Of a stretch of DNA of 64,000 nt, positions 37,404 to 44,897 are shown in pieces; the stretch's first letter is position 1; the number at the start of each line of letters is the position of its first letter. The DNA is from RGIG6353 sp045660745 (GTDB taxonomy: Bacteria > Bacillota > Clostridia > Oscillospirales > SIG627): assembly GCA_045660745.1 (NCBI GenBank), contig JAZREJ010000014.1, positions 21,585-85,584 on the forward strand, written 5' to 3'. The notes beneath the pieces are model-generated. The model had not been told where the DNA came from. It was given only the letters and a program-made list of their open reading frames with translations, and searched no databases. Made by a program: the position numbers and the translations under genes.

Positions 37404-37453
37404 TTGGGAACACCGTAAATTTTTCTCTATATAATATAAGGAAGAGTTCCCAA
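37404..37453. promoter_or_regulatory. Candidate asd promoter enclosed by an 8-bp inverted repeat
   Basis: TTGGGAAC (37404-37411) and GTTCCCAA (37446-37453) are perfect inverted repeats flanking a TATAAT-like -10 element at 37430-37435. A clear -35 box is not seen; the left arm lies where it would be. This could be an operator or an mRNA leader hairpin. Confidence 0.35.
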
Positions 37454-37487
37454 ACAAACACTATTATAATTTGGAGGTATTTGCATT

Positions 37488-38564
37488 ATGGCAAAGCTTA
37501 GAGTCGGTGTCGTTGGCGGCACAGGTATGGTAGGTCAGAGATTTATCACACTTCTTGAAAACCACCCTTATTTTGATTTAACTTGTATTGCCGCAAGTGC
37601 GTCTTCCGCAGGCAAGACCTATGAGGAGGCAGTTGCAGGCAGATGGAATATGAAGACTCCTATCCCTGAAATGGCAAAGAAGCTCATTGTTAAGGACGCT
37701 TCCGACATTGAGGCTGTTAAGGCAGATGTTGACTTCATTCTTTGTGCGGTAAACATGAAGAAGGAAGAAATCATGGCGCTTGAAGAGGCTTATGCAAAGG
37801 CTGAGATTCCCGTTGTATCAAACAACTCCGCTCACCGCAAGACTCCCGATGTTCCCATGGTAATCCCCGAAATCAATAACGATCACATTGAGGTCATCAA
37901 ATATCAGAAGAAGAGACTTGGAACCGAAAAGGGCTTCATTGCTGTTAAGCCAAACTGCTCCATCCAGAGCTATGTTCCCTTTATTACTCCTCTTTTGAAG
38001 TTTAAGCCCACAAACGTTGTTGTTTCCACCTATCAGGCAATTTCAGGTGCAGGTAAGACATTCGAGTCTTGGCCCGAAATGATAGACAACGTTATCCCCT
38101 ACATTGGCGGCGAAGAAGAGAAGAGTGAAAAGGAACCCATGAAGGTTTGGGGGCACATCGAAAACGGTGTTATCGTTGACAAGACCGATATGAAAATCAC
38201 CTCTCAGTGTATCCGTGTTCCAGTAACCGACGGACACCTTGCAACCGTATTTATCTCCTTTGAAAACAAACCCTCTAAGGAGGAAATCCTTGAGGCTTGG
38301 AATAACTACTCAGGCAGACCTCAGGAGCTTGAGCTTCATACAGCTCCCAAGAAATTCCTCACCTACTTTGAAGAGGACAACCGTCCCCAGACAGGCGTTG
38401 ACCGCGACCTTGAGGGCGGCATGGGTGTCAGTGCCGGCAGACTTCGTGAGGACAGCCTCTTCGACTATAAGTTCGTGGGACTTTCTCACAACACCTTAAG
38501 AGGTGCCGCAGGCGGTTCTCTCCTCCTTGCAGAGCTTCTCTATAAGGAAGGTTATCTCTATTAA
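37488..38564 (+). CDS. asd: Aspartate-semialdehyde dehydrogenase (archaeal/fungal-type)
   Basis: A 358-residue enzyme reducing aspartyl phosphate to the semialdehyde for lysine, threonine and methionine synthesis. The NADP motif VGVVGGTGMVGQRFITLLEN is at the N-terminus, the catalytic cysteine in VKPNCSIQSYVPFI near residue 158, and the histidine in VTDGHLATVFISFE. The insertion pattern (GRWNMKTPIP, VIPEINNDH) fits the archaeal/fungal branch of the family rather than the E. coli type. GGAGG lies about ten bases before the ATG. It is a single-gene unit. Confidence 0.93.
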   Translation: MAKLRVGVVGGTGMVGQRFITLLENHPYFDLTCIAASASSAGKTYEEAVAGRWNMKTPIPEMAKKLIVKDASDIEAVKADVDFILCAVNMKKEEIMALEEAYAKAEIPVVSNNSAHRKTPDVPMVIPEINNDHIEVIKYQKKRLGTEKGFIAVKPNCSIQSYVPFITPLLKFKPTNVVVSTYQAISGAGKTFESWPEMIDNVIPYIGGEEEKSEKEPMKVWGHIENGVIVDKTDMKITSQCIRVPVTDGHLATVFISFENKPSKEEILEAWNNYSGRPQELELHTAPKKFLTYFEEDNRPQTGVDRDLEGGMGVSAGRLREDSLFDYKFVGLSHNTLRGAAGGSLLLAELLYKEGYLY

Positions 38565-38570
38565 AATACA

Positions 38571-38604
38571 GCAGATGCTCCCAGAGGGGAGCATCTGCTT
38601 TTTT
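38571..38604 (+). terminator. Terminator of asd, possibly bidirectional
   Basis: GCAGATGCTCCC and GGGAGCATCTGC form a perfect 12-bp stem with an AGAG loop, followed by six T on the plus strand. It also stands just past the stop of the converging solute-binding protein gene, which has no hairpin of its own. Confidence 0.92.
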
Positions 38605-38607
38605 AAA

Positions 38608-40080
38608 TTATATCTTGTCAAGCGCTTTAACAACGCTCTTATACTGATAACGTGCGCTTGTGAAACGTGTTTTATAATACGACTCAAAATTAGAGTTTCC
38701 GTTACCCATCATGCTCTGAAGCATGAAGGAGAAGCCCTGCCAACCGTCATAGATATAGCCAAAGTCAAAGGTTCTGCCTTCGATGATGATATCCATGATC
38801 TCCTTGGACTCGTTATCTCTGAGATACCTCGTCTTAAGAGCAATCTCATAAAGAGTGGGAGTTAAGGTCTTCCAGCTTTCGGCAGAAAGAGCCTCGGTAA
38901 TAATGCCTACGTACTCAGTATCCTTTGCAGTCTTAGGTACTGCGAGAATGGAGTGATATCCGTCTGCCATGGTTAGATAATTCTGCTGATTCTCGTCATA
39001 CTTGGGATAAGGGATGATTCCGACGTCATCCTCGAAATCGCGGAATTTCTGACTGGTAGGTCCGCCAAGTGAGGTTGTTGTGAAAATAGCCTTCTTTGCA
39101 TAGAACATATCACCCGAAACTGCTTTTTCATTAATTCGGCTTCCGTCAAAATAAACGCCGTCAGTATTGTAGAACAACTCGTAAATATCGGTTACAATAT
39201 TGTTTATCTTATCGGTCTTGATAGCTATTTGAGGAACACCGTCCGCATCCTTAGCGCAAACCGGATTATCAAATGCCCAAAGATATGTATTTACACAAGA
39301 TCCGTTTGCATGAGACATTCCGTAAAAGTCATTCTCGTCACGCTCGTCATTACCGTCATCAACGTAAACGTCCTTAACCATCTCACGCATCTTGTCAAAG
39401 GTCCACTTACCGTCAAGAACAAGTCCGTAGACATCACCAAGCTCATAGGATGCCGCAAGATTCTTGTTGAACATCATACAATAAGTCTGAGCAATAGACG
39501 TGTAATTCAGATCAGATACCGCAATAGGGCACTTACCGTTATAGGTGAGATCAGTCTTGTTGGATGCTGCCCACCAGGGCTTATCAAAGTTTATATGCTC
39601 AATGTCGTACCAGTTAAGGAATAGTTTCTTCGTTACAAGCTTACCTGTATCGACTGCCATACCCATGAGAAGATCAAACTCGTCGCTTCCTGCAAGAACG
39701 GTCTTTGATACGTAATCGGAAACCTCTGTGTATGTACCGGTATAAACAACACCTATATTTATGTTGAAACGATTTTCAACAGCCTGATTCCTTGTGTACT
39801 TTGCGTCCTTGATAAGGTCGCCCTGGTTACGGTCCTCTTCCTTGATGAATATCTCGCTTTCAATGTGAGTTACTACGCGAAAATCACGTCCGCCGTAATC
39901 CACCGTAGGTAGATCATCAGAGACAAGGCTTCTTTCATAAAAAATAGAATCCTCTTCGTAGGTCTTGATCTCGCCACCGCCGGATTTACCGCCGTTCTTA
40001 TCATCGGAACAAGCCAAAAGAAGCGCTGTGGCACTAAATATCATCATAATTGCAAGTGCTAAAGACAATGCTTTTTTCAT
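38608..40080 (-). CDS. Extracellular solute-binding lipoprotein, paralog 1
   Basis: A 490-residue lipoprotein: signal peptide MKKALSLALAIMMIFSATA, lipobox LLAC with the lipidated cysteine near residue 24, then a glycine/lysine linker. The mature part looks like a large sugar-type ABC binding protein (family 1 type): FRVVTHIESEIF strand, VLAGSDEFDLLMGMAVDTGK, DIEHINFDKPWWAASNKTDL, MMFNKNLAASYEL, IIPYPKYDENQQNYLTMADG. No permease or ATPase gene is near. It is the most downstream of three tandem copies, and its first 190 bases are nearly identical in DNA to paralog 2. Ligand unknown; an oligosaccharide is the likeliest guess. Confidence 0.88.
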   Translation of the reverse strand: MKKALSLALAIMMIFSATALLLACSDDKNGGKSGGGEIKTYEEDSIFYERSLVSDDLPTVDYGGRDFRVVTHIESEIFIKEEDRNQGDLIKDAKYTRNQAVENRFNINIGVVYTGTYTEVSDYVSKTVLAGSDEFDLLMGMAVDTGKLVTKKLFLNWYDIEHINFDKPWWAASNKTDLTYNGKCPIAVSDLNYTSIAQTYCMMFNKNLAASYELGDVYGLVLDGKWTFDKMREMVKDVYVDDGNDERDENDFYGMSHANGSCVNTYLWAFDNPVCAKDADGVPQIAIKTDKINNIVTDIYELFYNTDGVYFDGSRINEKAVSGDMFYAKKAIFTTTSLGGPTSQKFRDFEDDVGIIPYPKYDENQQNYLTMADGYHSILAVPKTAKDTEYVGIITEALSAESWKTLTPTLYEIALKTRYLRDNESKEIMDIIIEGRTFDFGYIYDGWQGFSFMLQSMMGNGNSNFESYYKTRFTSARYQYKSVVKALDKI

Positions 40081-40113
40081 AAGTATTTCATCCTTTCTTA
40101 ATAATATATGTTA

Positions 40114-40142
40114 ATTATAACACCATATCTGAAATATTTCAA
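40114..40142 (-). promoter_or_regulatory. Promoter of solute-binding protein paralog 1
   Basis: On the minus strand TTGAAA, 17 bases, TATAAT, within a GTGTTGAAATATTTC context shared with the other two paralogs. Confidence 0.75.
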
Positions 40143-40164
40143 CACTTTTTTATACACTATTGCC

Positions 40165-40200
40165 AAAAAAAATTCCTACGGCTCATCTGCCGTAGGAATT
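40165..40200 (-). terminator. Terminator of solute-binding protein paralog 2
   Basis: AATTCCTACGGC and GCCGTAGGAATT form a 12-bp stem; on the minus strand it is followed by a T run of about eight. Confidence 0.9.
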
Positions 40201-40221
40201 TCTTAAAATAAAGTAAAACTA

Positions 40222-41691
40222 TTACATCTTATCAAATGCCTTTATAATACTCTTATATCTGTAGCGGGCGTTCGGAAGACGCGTCTTGTAGAATGACTCA
40301 AAGTTCGTATCCCCTTTGCCCATCATAGTCTCCAGCATAAATCCAAAGCCCTGCCATCCGTCATAGATATAGCCAAAGTCGAAGGTTCTGCCCGCGATAA
40401 TGATATCCATGATTTCCTTGGACTCGTTGTCTCTGAGATATCTCGTCTTAAGAGCAATTTCGTAAAGAGTGGGAGTAAGGGTCTTCCAGCTTTCAGCAGA
40501 AAGTGCTTCTGTGATGATTCCTACGTACTCCGTATCAACACAGGTCTTGGGCACTGCAAGTACAGTGTGAAAGCCGTCTGCCATGGTGAGATAATCCTGC
40601 TGATTTTCATCATACTTGGGATAAGGAATAATTCCAATATCATCTTCAAAATTACGAAAATCTTCTGTCGTGGGTACGCCAAGTGAAGTAACTGTGAATA
40701 TTGCCTTTTTGGAATAAAACATCTCTCCGGAAACAGCTTTTTCATTTATTTTGCTTCCGTCAAAATAAACACCGTCTGTGTTGTAGAACATTTCATAAAG
40801 ATCTGTCACAATGTTATTTATCTTATCGGTTTTAACGGCTATCTGAGGAACGCCGTCTGCATCCTTCACGCATATCGGATTGTCAAAAGCCCAAAGGTAA
40901 GCGCTTACGCAAGAACCGTTGGGATGGGAAAGACCGTAGAAGTCAGTCTCGTCCTTGGTATCGTTTCCATCATCGGTGTAAACATCCTTAATGATTTCGC
41001 GGAACTTATCAAAAGTCCACTTCCCGTCAAGAACAAGTCCGTAAATATCACCAAGCTCGTAGGATGCCGCGAGATTCTTATTGAACATCATACAGTAGGT
41101 ACTGGTTATTGCAGTATGGTTAAGATCGGATACTGCAAGAAAATTTTTACCATTGTAAGTAAGGTCGGTCTTATTTGACTCTGCCCACCATGGCTTATCA
41201 AAGTTTATATGCTCTATGTCATACCAATTAAGAAACACCTTTTGGAGCACAAGAGAGCCTGTATCAACAGCCATACCCATAAGAAGATCGAATTCATCAT
41301 TACCCGCCAGAACCGTCTTCTGAACGTAGCTTGAAACCTCAGGATATGTAGCGTTATAAACAACGGTTATATCTACGTTGAATCTATTTTCAACCGCCAA
41401 ATTTCTTGCATATATCGCGTCCTTGATAAGGTCCCCACGGTTGCGCTCCTCTTCCTCAACGAAGATATCCTTTATATTATGAGTTACTACCCTGAACTCA
41501 CGTCCGCCGTAATCCACTGTAGGTAAATCATCAGAGACAAGGCTTCTTTCATAAAAAATAGAATCCTCTTCGTAGGTCTTGATCTCGCCGCCGGATTTAC
41601 CGCCGTTCTTATCATCGGAACAAGCCAAAAGAAGCGCTGCGGCACTAAATATCATCATAATGGCAAGTGCTAAAGACAATGCTTTTTTCAT
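40222..41691 (-). CDS. Extracellular solute-binding lipoprotein, paralog 2
   Basis: A 489-residue lipoprotein with the same signal peptide and LLAC lipobox as paralog 1. It keeps the DIEHINFDKPWW, YPKYDENQQDYLTMADG and EALSAESWKTLTPTLYEIAL blocks but differs in the middle: KNFLAVSDLNHTAITSTYC where paralog 1 has KCPIAVSDLNYTSIAQTYC, and ETDFYGLSHPNGSCVSAYLW where 1 and 3 have ENDFYG.SHANGSCVNTYLW. These differences are consistent with a changed ligand. Promoter and terminator are its own, so it can be regulated apart from the other two. Confidence 0.88.
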   Translation of the reverse strand: MKKALSLALAIMMIFSAAALLLACSDDKNGGKSGGEIKTYEEDSIFYERSLVSDDLPTVDYGGREFRVVTHNIKDIFVEEEERNRGDLIKDAIYARNLAVENRFNVDITVVYNATYPEVSSYVQKTVLAGNDEFDLLMGMAVDTGSLVLQKVFLNWYDIEHINFDKPWWAESNKTDLTYNGKNFLAVSDLNHTAITSTYCMMFNKNLAASYELGDIYGLVLDGKWTFDKFREIIKDVYTDDGNDTKDETDFYGLSHPNGSCVSAYLWAFDNPICVKDADGVPQIAVKTDKINNIVTDLYEMFYNTDGVYFDGSKINEKAVSGEMFYSKKAIFTVTSLGVPTTEDFRNFEDDIGIIPYPKYDENQQDYLTMADGFHTVLAVPKTCVDTEYVGIITEALSAESWKTLTPTLYEIALKTRYLRDNESKEIMDIIIAGRTFDFGYIYDGWQGFGFMLETMMGKGDTNFESFYKTRLPNARYRYKSIIKAFDKM

Positions 41692-41723
41692 AAAAATTCT
41701 ATTCCTTTCATAAATGTATAATC

Positions 41724-41752
41724 ATTGTAACATGTTTACTTGAATATTTCAA
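41724..41752 (-). promoter_or_regulatory. Promoter of solute-binding protein paralog 2
   Basis: On the minus strand TTGAAA, 17 bases, TACAAT, within GTGTTGAAATATTC. Confidence 0.72.
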
Positions 41753-41770
41753 CACTTTTTTCACACACAT

Positions 41771-41803
41771 AAAAAATCCTACGGCAAATTGTCGTAGGAT
41801 TTT
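41771..41803 (-). terminator. Terminator of solute-binding protein paralog 3
   Basis: AAAATCCTACG and CGTAGGATTTT pair across a short A/T-rich loop; a run of T follows on the minus strand. Confidence 0.88.
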
Positions 41804-41826
41804 CTTAAAATAAAGTGAAACTATTA

Positions 41827-43299
41827 TTATATTTTATCGAATGCCTTTACAACGCTCTTGTATCTGTAGCGTGCACCTGTTAAACGTGTCTTGTAGAAGG
41901 ATTCGAAGTTAGAGTTTCCTTGCCCCATCATAGACTGAAGCATGAAGGAGAAGCCCTGCCATCCGTCATAGATATAGCCGAAGTCGAAGGTACGTCCCGC
42001 AATAATAATATCTAAGATCTCCTTGGACTCGTTGTCTCTGAGATATCTCGTCTTAAGAGCGATCTCATAAAGAGTGGGAGTAAGAGTCTTCCAGCTTTCA
42101 GCAGAGAGTGCTTCGGTGATAATACCTACAAACTCCGTATCAGGACAAGTCTTGGGTACTGCAAGAATGGTGTGATAACCATCTGCCATGGTGAGATAAT
42201 CCTTCTGATTCTCATCATACTTGGGATAAGGAATGATTCCGACGTCATCCTCAAAGTCACGGAATTTTTCATCTAAGGGAGTACCGAGAGAACATGTTGT
42301 AAAGATAGCCTTCTTAGCATAGAACATATCGCGGGAGTTTGACTTCTCGTTGGACTTGCTTCCGTCAAAGTATACACCGTCGGTATTGTAAAACATTTCA
42401 TAAATGTCTGTTACAATGCTATCTATCTTATCCGTCTTGATGGCAATCTGGGGAACACCCTCTTCATCCTTAACGCAAACAGGGTTGTCAAATGCCCAAA
42501 GGTAGGTATTTACACAAGAGCCATTTGCATGAGAGAGTCCGTAAAAGTCATTCTCGTCACGCTCGTCGTTACCGTCATCGGTGTAAACGTCCTTAACTAT
42601 CTCGCGGAACTTATCAAAGGTCCACTTACCATCAAGAACAAGTCCGTAAACATCGCCAAGCTCATATGATGCCGCAAGATTCTTATTGAACATCATACAA
42701 TAAGTAGAGGTCAACGAGGAAAAGGCAAAGTCTGATACAGCAAGGAGGCACTTACCATTGTATGTAAGGTCGGTCTTGTTAGATGCTGCCCACCAAGGCT
42801 TATCAAAGTTTATGTGCTCAATGTCATACCAGTTGAGGAATACCTTCTTGAGTACGAGAGAGCCGGTATCAACCGCCATTCCCATGAGAAGGTCAAATTC
42901 ATCGCTTCCCGCAAGAACAGTCTTTGAAACATAGTCGGAAACCTCCGTATATGTACCGCTGTAAACAAGCTTTACATTTACGTTAAATCGATTTTCAACT
43001 GCCTGATTTCTCGCGTACTTTGCATCCTTGATAAGGTCGCCCTTATTTCGGTCCTCCTCCTTGATGAATGCATCGGTTTCATAATGGGTTACGATTCTAA
43101 AATCACGTCCGCCGTAATCCTTTTCTGGAAGATCGTCAGACACGAGGCTTCTCTCATAGAAAATGGAGTCCTCCTCGTATTGCTTGATCTCACCGCTTCC
43201 GCTTGATTCTTTTTTGTCATCTCCCGAACATGAGAAAAGAAGTGTTGCCGCGCTCAGGATCATCATGAGTGCAAGTGCAAGAGATAATACTCTTTTCAT
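41827..43299 (-). CDS. Extracellular solute-binding lipoprotein, paralog 3
   Basis: A 490-residue lipoprotein, upstream-most of the array. The signal peptide differs slightly (MKRVLSLALALMMILSAATL) and the lipobox reads FSCSG. The mature protein shares the blocks of the other two, with its own variable segment KCLLAVSDFAFSSLTSTYC and TCSLGTPLDEKFRDFEDD. The middle region matches paralog 1 more closely than paralog 2, while the 5' end is the most diverged of the three, a mosaic pattern. Has its own promoter and terminator. Confidence 0.88.
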   Translation of the reverse strand: MKRVLSLALALMMILSAATLLFSCSGDDKKESSGSGEIKQYEEDSIFYERSLVSDDLPEKDYGGRDFRIVTHYETDAFIKEEDRNKGDLIKDAKYARNQAVENRFNVNVKLVYSGTYTEVSDYVSKTVLAGSDEFDLLMGMAVDTGSLVLKKVFLNWYDIEHINFDKPWWAASNKTDLTYNGKCLLAVSDFAFSSLTSTYCMMFNKNLAASYELGDVYGLVLDGKWTFDKFREIVKDVYTDDGNDERDENDFYGLSHANGSCVNTYLWAFDNPVCVKDEEGVPQIAIKTDKIDSIVTDIYEMFYNTDGVYFDGSKSNEKSNSRDMFYAKKAIFTTCSLGTPLDEKFRDFEDDVGIIPYPKYDENQKDYLTMADGYHTILAVPKTCPDTEFVGIITEALSAESWKTLTPTLYEIALKTRYLRDNESKEILDIIIAGRTFDFGYIYDGWQGFSFMLQSMMGQGNSNFESFYKTRLTGARYRYKSVVKAFDKI

Positions 43300-43337
43300 A
43301 AAATGCTTTCCTTTCGTATATTATTGATTGTTTTTTT

Positions 43338-43366
43338 ATTATAGCATCTTTTACAGAATAATTCAA
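43338..43366 (-). promoter_or_regulatory. Promoter of solute-binding protein paralog 3
   Basis: On the minus strand TTGAAT, 17 bases, TATAAT, within GTGTTGAATTATTC. Confidence 0.75.
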
Positions 43367-43463
43367 CACCTTTTATTCAAATATTGCTTTTTACGTCACT
43401 TAATGCTAAAATACTTGTGAATTATTGCAAAATGACGCATTTTGGACAAATAAGGAGCTAAAC

Positions 43464-44141
43464 ATGACAAGCATTCAAAAGGAACTTTTCTCGCTTAAAG
43501 ATACAAAATATAAAGAGTTTCAGGCACCTCTTCTTCCAAGCGTATCAAGGGAAATGATGATTGGTGTAAGAATGCCCGTTTTAAAAAATCTTGCAAAAAA
43601 GCACCGTGAAAATTTTACTTTTTTGAAAGAACTTCCTCACACTTATTTTGAAGAAAACAATCTTCATGCACTCGTTATCTCACTTCTTCCTTTTGACACA
43701 TGTATTTTGTTTATCGAGGGCTTTCTTCCCTATGTTAACAACTGGGCAACCTGCGACTCCCTTCGCCCAAAATGCTTTAAAAATAACAAAGCTGCTCTCA
43801 TTGAGAGAATTTATTCATGGCTTGACAGCACGCACACGTACACCGTAAGATTCGGAATTGAAATGCTGATGGTGCATTTTCTCGGAAGTGATTTCAGGGC
43901 GGAATATGCCGAGAAGGTCGCATCTATCCAAAGTAACGAATACTACGTCAATATGATGATCGCCTGGTATTTCGCGACAGCTCTTGCAAAAAATCCGAAT
44001 GAAATAATGCCGTATTTTGAAAACGGGAAAATACCGAAAAATGCTTTCGACAAGGCTGTGCAGAAGTCCCGTGAGAGCTTCCGCATCACAAAAGAGCAAA
44101 AAGATCGCCTTGCCGATCTGAAAAAACGATCGGATATCTGA
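43464..44141 (+). CDS. AlkD-like DNA alkylation repair protein (HEAT-repeat fold)
   Basis: A 225-residue, helix-rich protein of the DNA alkylation repair (AlkD) family, which removes N3- and N7-alkylated bases without base flipping. Recognisable segments are GVRMPVLKNLAKKHREN, the WATCDSLRPKCFKNNK region near residue 95 with the conserved tryptophan and aspartate, and VRFGIEMLMVHFLG. The ATG at 43464 has AAGGAG; an in-frame extension upstream has no ribosome site. It is divergent from the solute-binding array. A terminator hairpin (44191-44227) follows. Confidence 0.85.
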   Translation: MTSIQKELFSLKDTKYKEFQAPLLPSVSREMMIGVRMPVLKNLAKKHRENFTFLKELPHTYFEENNLHALVISLLPFDTCILFIEGFLPYVNNWATCDSLRPKCFKNNKAALIERIYSWLDSTHTYTVRFGIEMLMVHFLGSDFRAEYAEKVASIQSNEYYVNMMIAWYFATALAKNPNEIMPYFENGKIPKNAFDKAVQKSRESFRITKEQKDRLADLKKRSDI

Positions 44142-44169
44142 CCCCGAAGCTTTCCATACCTTGGGGGGG

Positions 44170-44250
44170 CGAATCCCTACATTATTACACAAAAAAGAAG
44201 TACTCCTGTTGGAGTACTTCTTTTTTTGTGGGGTGAGTGATGGGATTCGA
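44170..44250. repeat. 81-bp perfect direct repeat, copy 1
   Basis: Identical over 81 bases to 44358-44438 (offset 188). Each copy begins CGAATCCC and ends GGGATTCGA, inverted-repeat ends, and holds a hairpin terminator plus the 3' end of tRNA-His. In copy 1 the tRNA part stops after 22 bases (44229-44250: CCA, acceptor strand, part of the T arm), so it is a tRNA-His remnant. Confidence 0.95.
44191..44227. terminator. Bidirectional hairpin terminator, repeat copy 1
   Basis: GAAGTACTCC and GGAGTACTTC form a 10-bp stem with a TGTT loop, flanked by six A and seven T. It terminates the AlkD-like gene on the plus strand. Confidence 0.85.
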
Positions 44251-44357
44251 CGCGTATTGCATCGCAATCCGCACTGCTCAACCTAAAGGTTTCGCACCTT
44301 TTACCTGAAAACAGTCCCCCGGACTGTTTTCTTTACGGTAAAAGCCCCCTTGGGCTT
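44251..44357. repeat. 107-bp palindrome-rich segment between the two 81-bp repeats
   Basis: Four hairpins are packed here: ATTGC/GCAAT (44256-44268), an outer TTTTACC/GGTAAAA (44299-44343) enclosing GAAAACAGTCC/GGACTGTTTTC (44307-44331), and AAGCCC/GGGCTT (44342-44357). No open reading frame of note is present. Confidence 0.75.
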
Positions 44358-44438
44358 CGAATCCCTACATTATTACACAAAAAAGAAGTACTCCTGTTGG
44401 AGTACTTCTTTTTTTGTGGGGTGAGTGATGGGATTCGA
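44358..44438. repeat. 81-bp perfect direct repeat, copy 2
   Basis: Second copy of the repeat at 44170-44250. Here the tRNA part continues into the complete tRNA-His gene. Confidence 0.95.
44379..44415 (-). terminator. Terminator of the tRNA cluster (repeat copy 2)
   Basis: Same hairpin as in copy 1, two bases past the CCA end of tRNA-His on the minus strand, followed by six T. Confidence 0.9.
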
Positions 44439-44494
44439 ACCCACGGCCTTCAGGGCCACAACCTGACGCTCTAACCAACTGAGCTACACCCACC
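44417..44494 (-). tRNA. tRNA-His (GTG)
   Basis: A full cloverleaf: acceptor GTGGGTG/CACTCAC with one G-U pair, anticodon stem TCAGG/CCTGA, loop TTGTGGC (anticodon GTG) and TTCGAAT T-loop. The extra G at -1 opposite C73 is the histidine identity element. CCA is encoded. Confidence 0.97.
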
Positions 44495-44500
44495 ATATCG

Positions 44501-44577
44501 TGGCGCGCTTGGAGAGACTCGAACTCCCGACCTACTGCTTAGAAGGCAGTTGCTCTATCCGGCTGAGCTACAAGCGC
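44501..44577 (-). tRNA. tRNA-Arg (TCT)
   Basis: Acceptor GCGCTTG/CAAGCGC, anticodon stem ACTGC/GCAGT with loop CTTCTAA (anticodon TCT), T-arm GGGAG-TTCGAGT-CTCTC with one G-T pair, encoded CCA. Six bases from tRNA-His in the same transcript. Confidence 0.96.
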
Positions 44578-44590
44578 ATAAAGAAAAAAA

Positions 44591-44664
<74 letters not shown>

Positions 44665-44685
44665 AACTATTTATTTTGCCTGTAT

Positions 44686-44714
44686 ATAATATCACTTTTT
44701 TTCTGAGTTGTCAA
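44686..44714 (-). promoter_or_regulatory. Promoter of the tRNA-Gly-Arg-His transcript
   Basis: On the minus strand TTGACA, 17 bases, TATTAT, about 20 bases before tRNA-Gly. Confidence 0.85.
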
Positions 44715-44802
44715 CACCTAATTTTAACTTTTTTTAAAAAAATTGAAAAATTTAAAAAATTAACATTTTTACACATATTTTCAATCGTTTTTTTATTACT
44801 TC

Positions 44803-44831
44803 TTGACAAATGGACAAAAAAGTTGTAAAAT
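44803..44831 (+). promoter_or_regulatory. Promoter of rny
   Basis: TTGACA, 17 bases, TAAAAT, 66 bases before the rny start. Confidence 0.7.
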
Positions 44832-44897
44832 ATATGATGAATGATTATATATTTTTATATAATCGTTTAAATATAAATATAAGGAGGTGCTTGAAAC

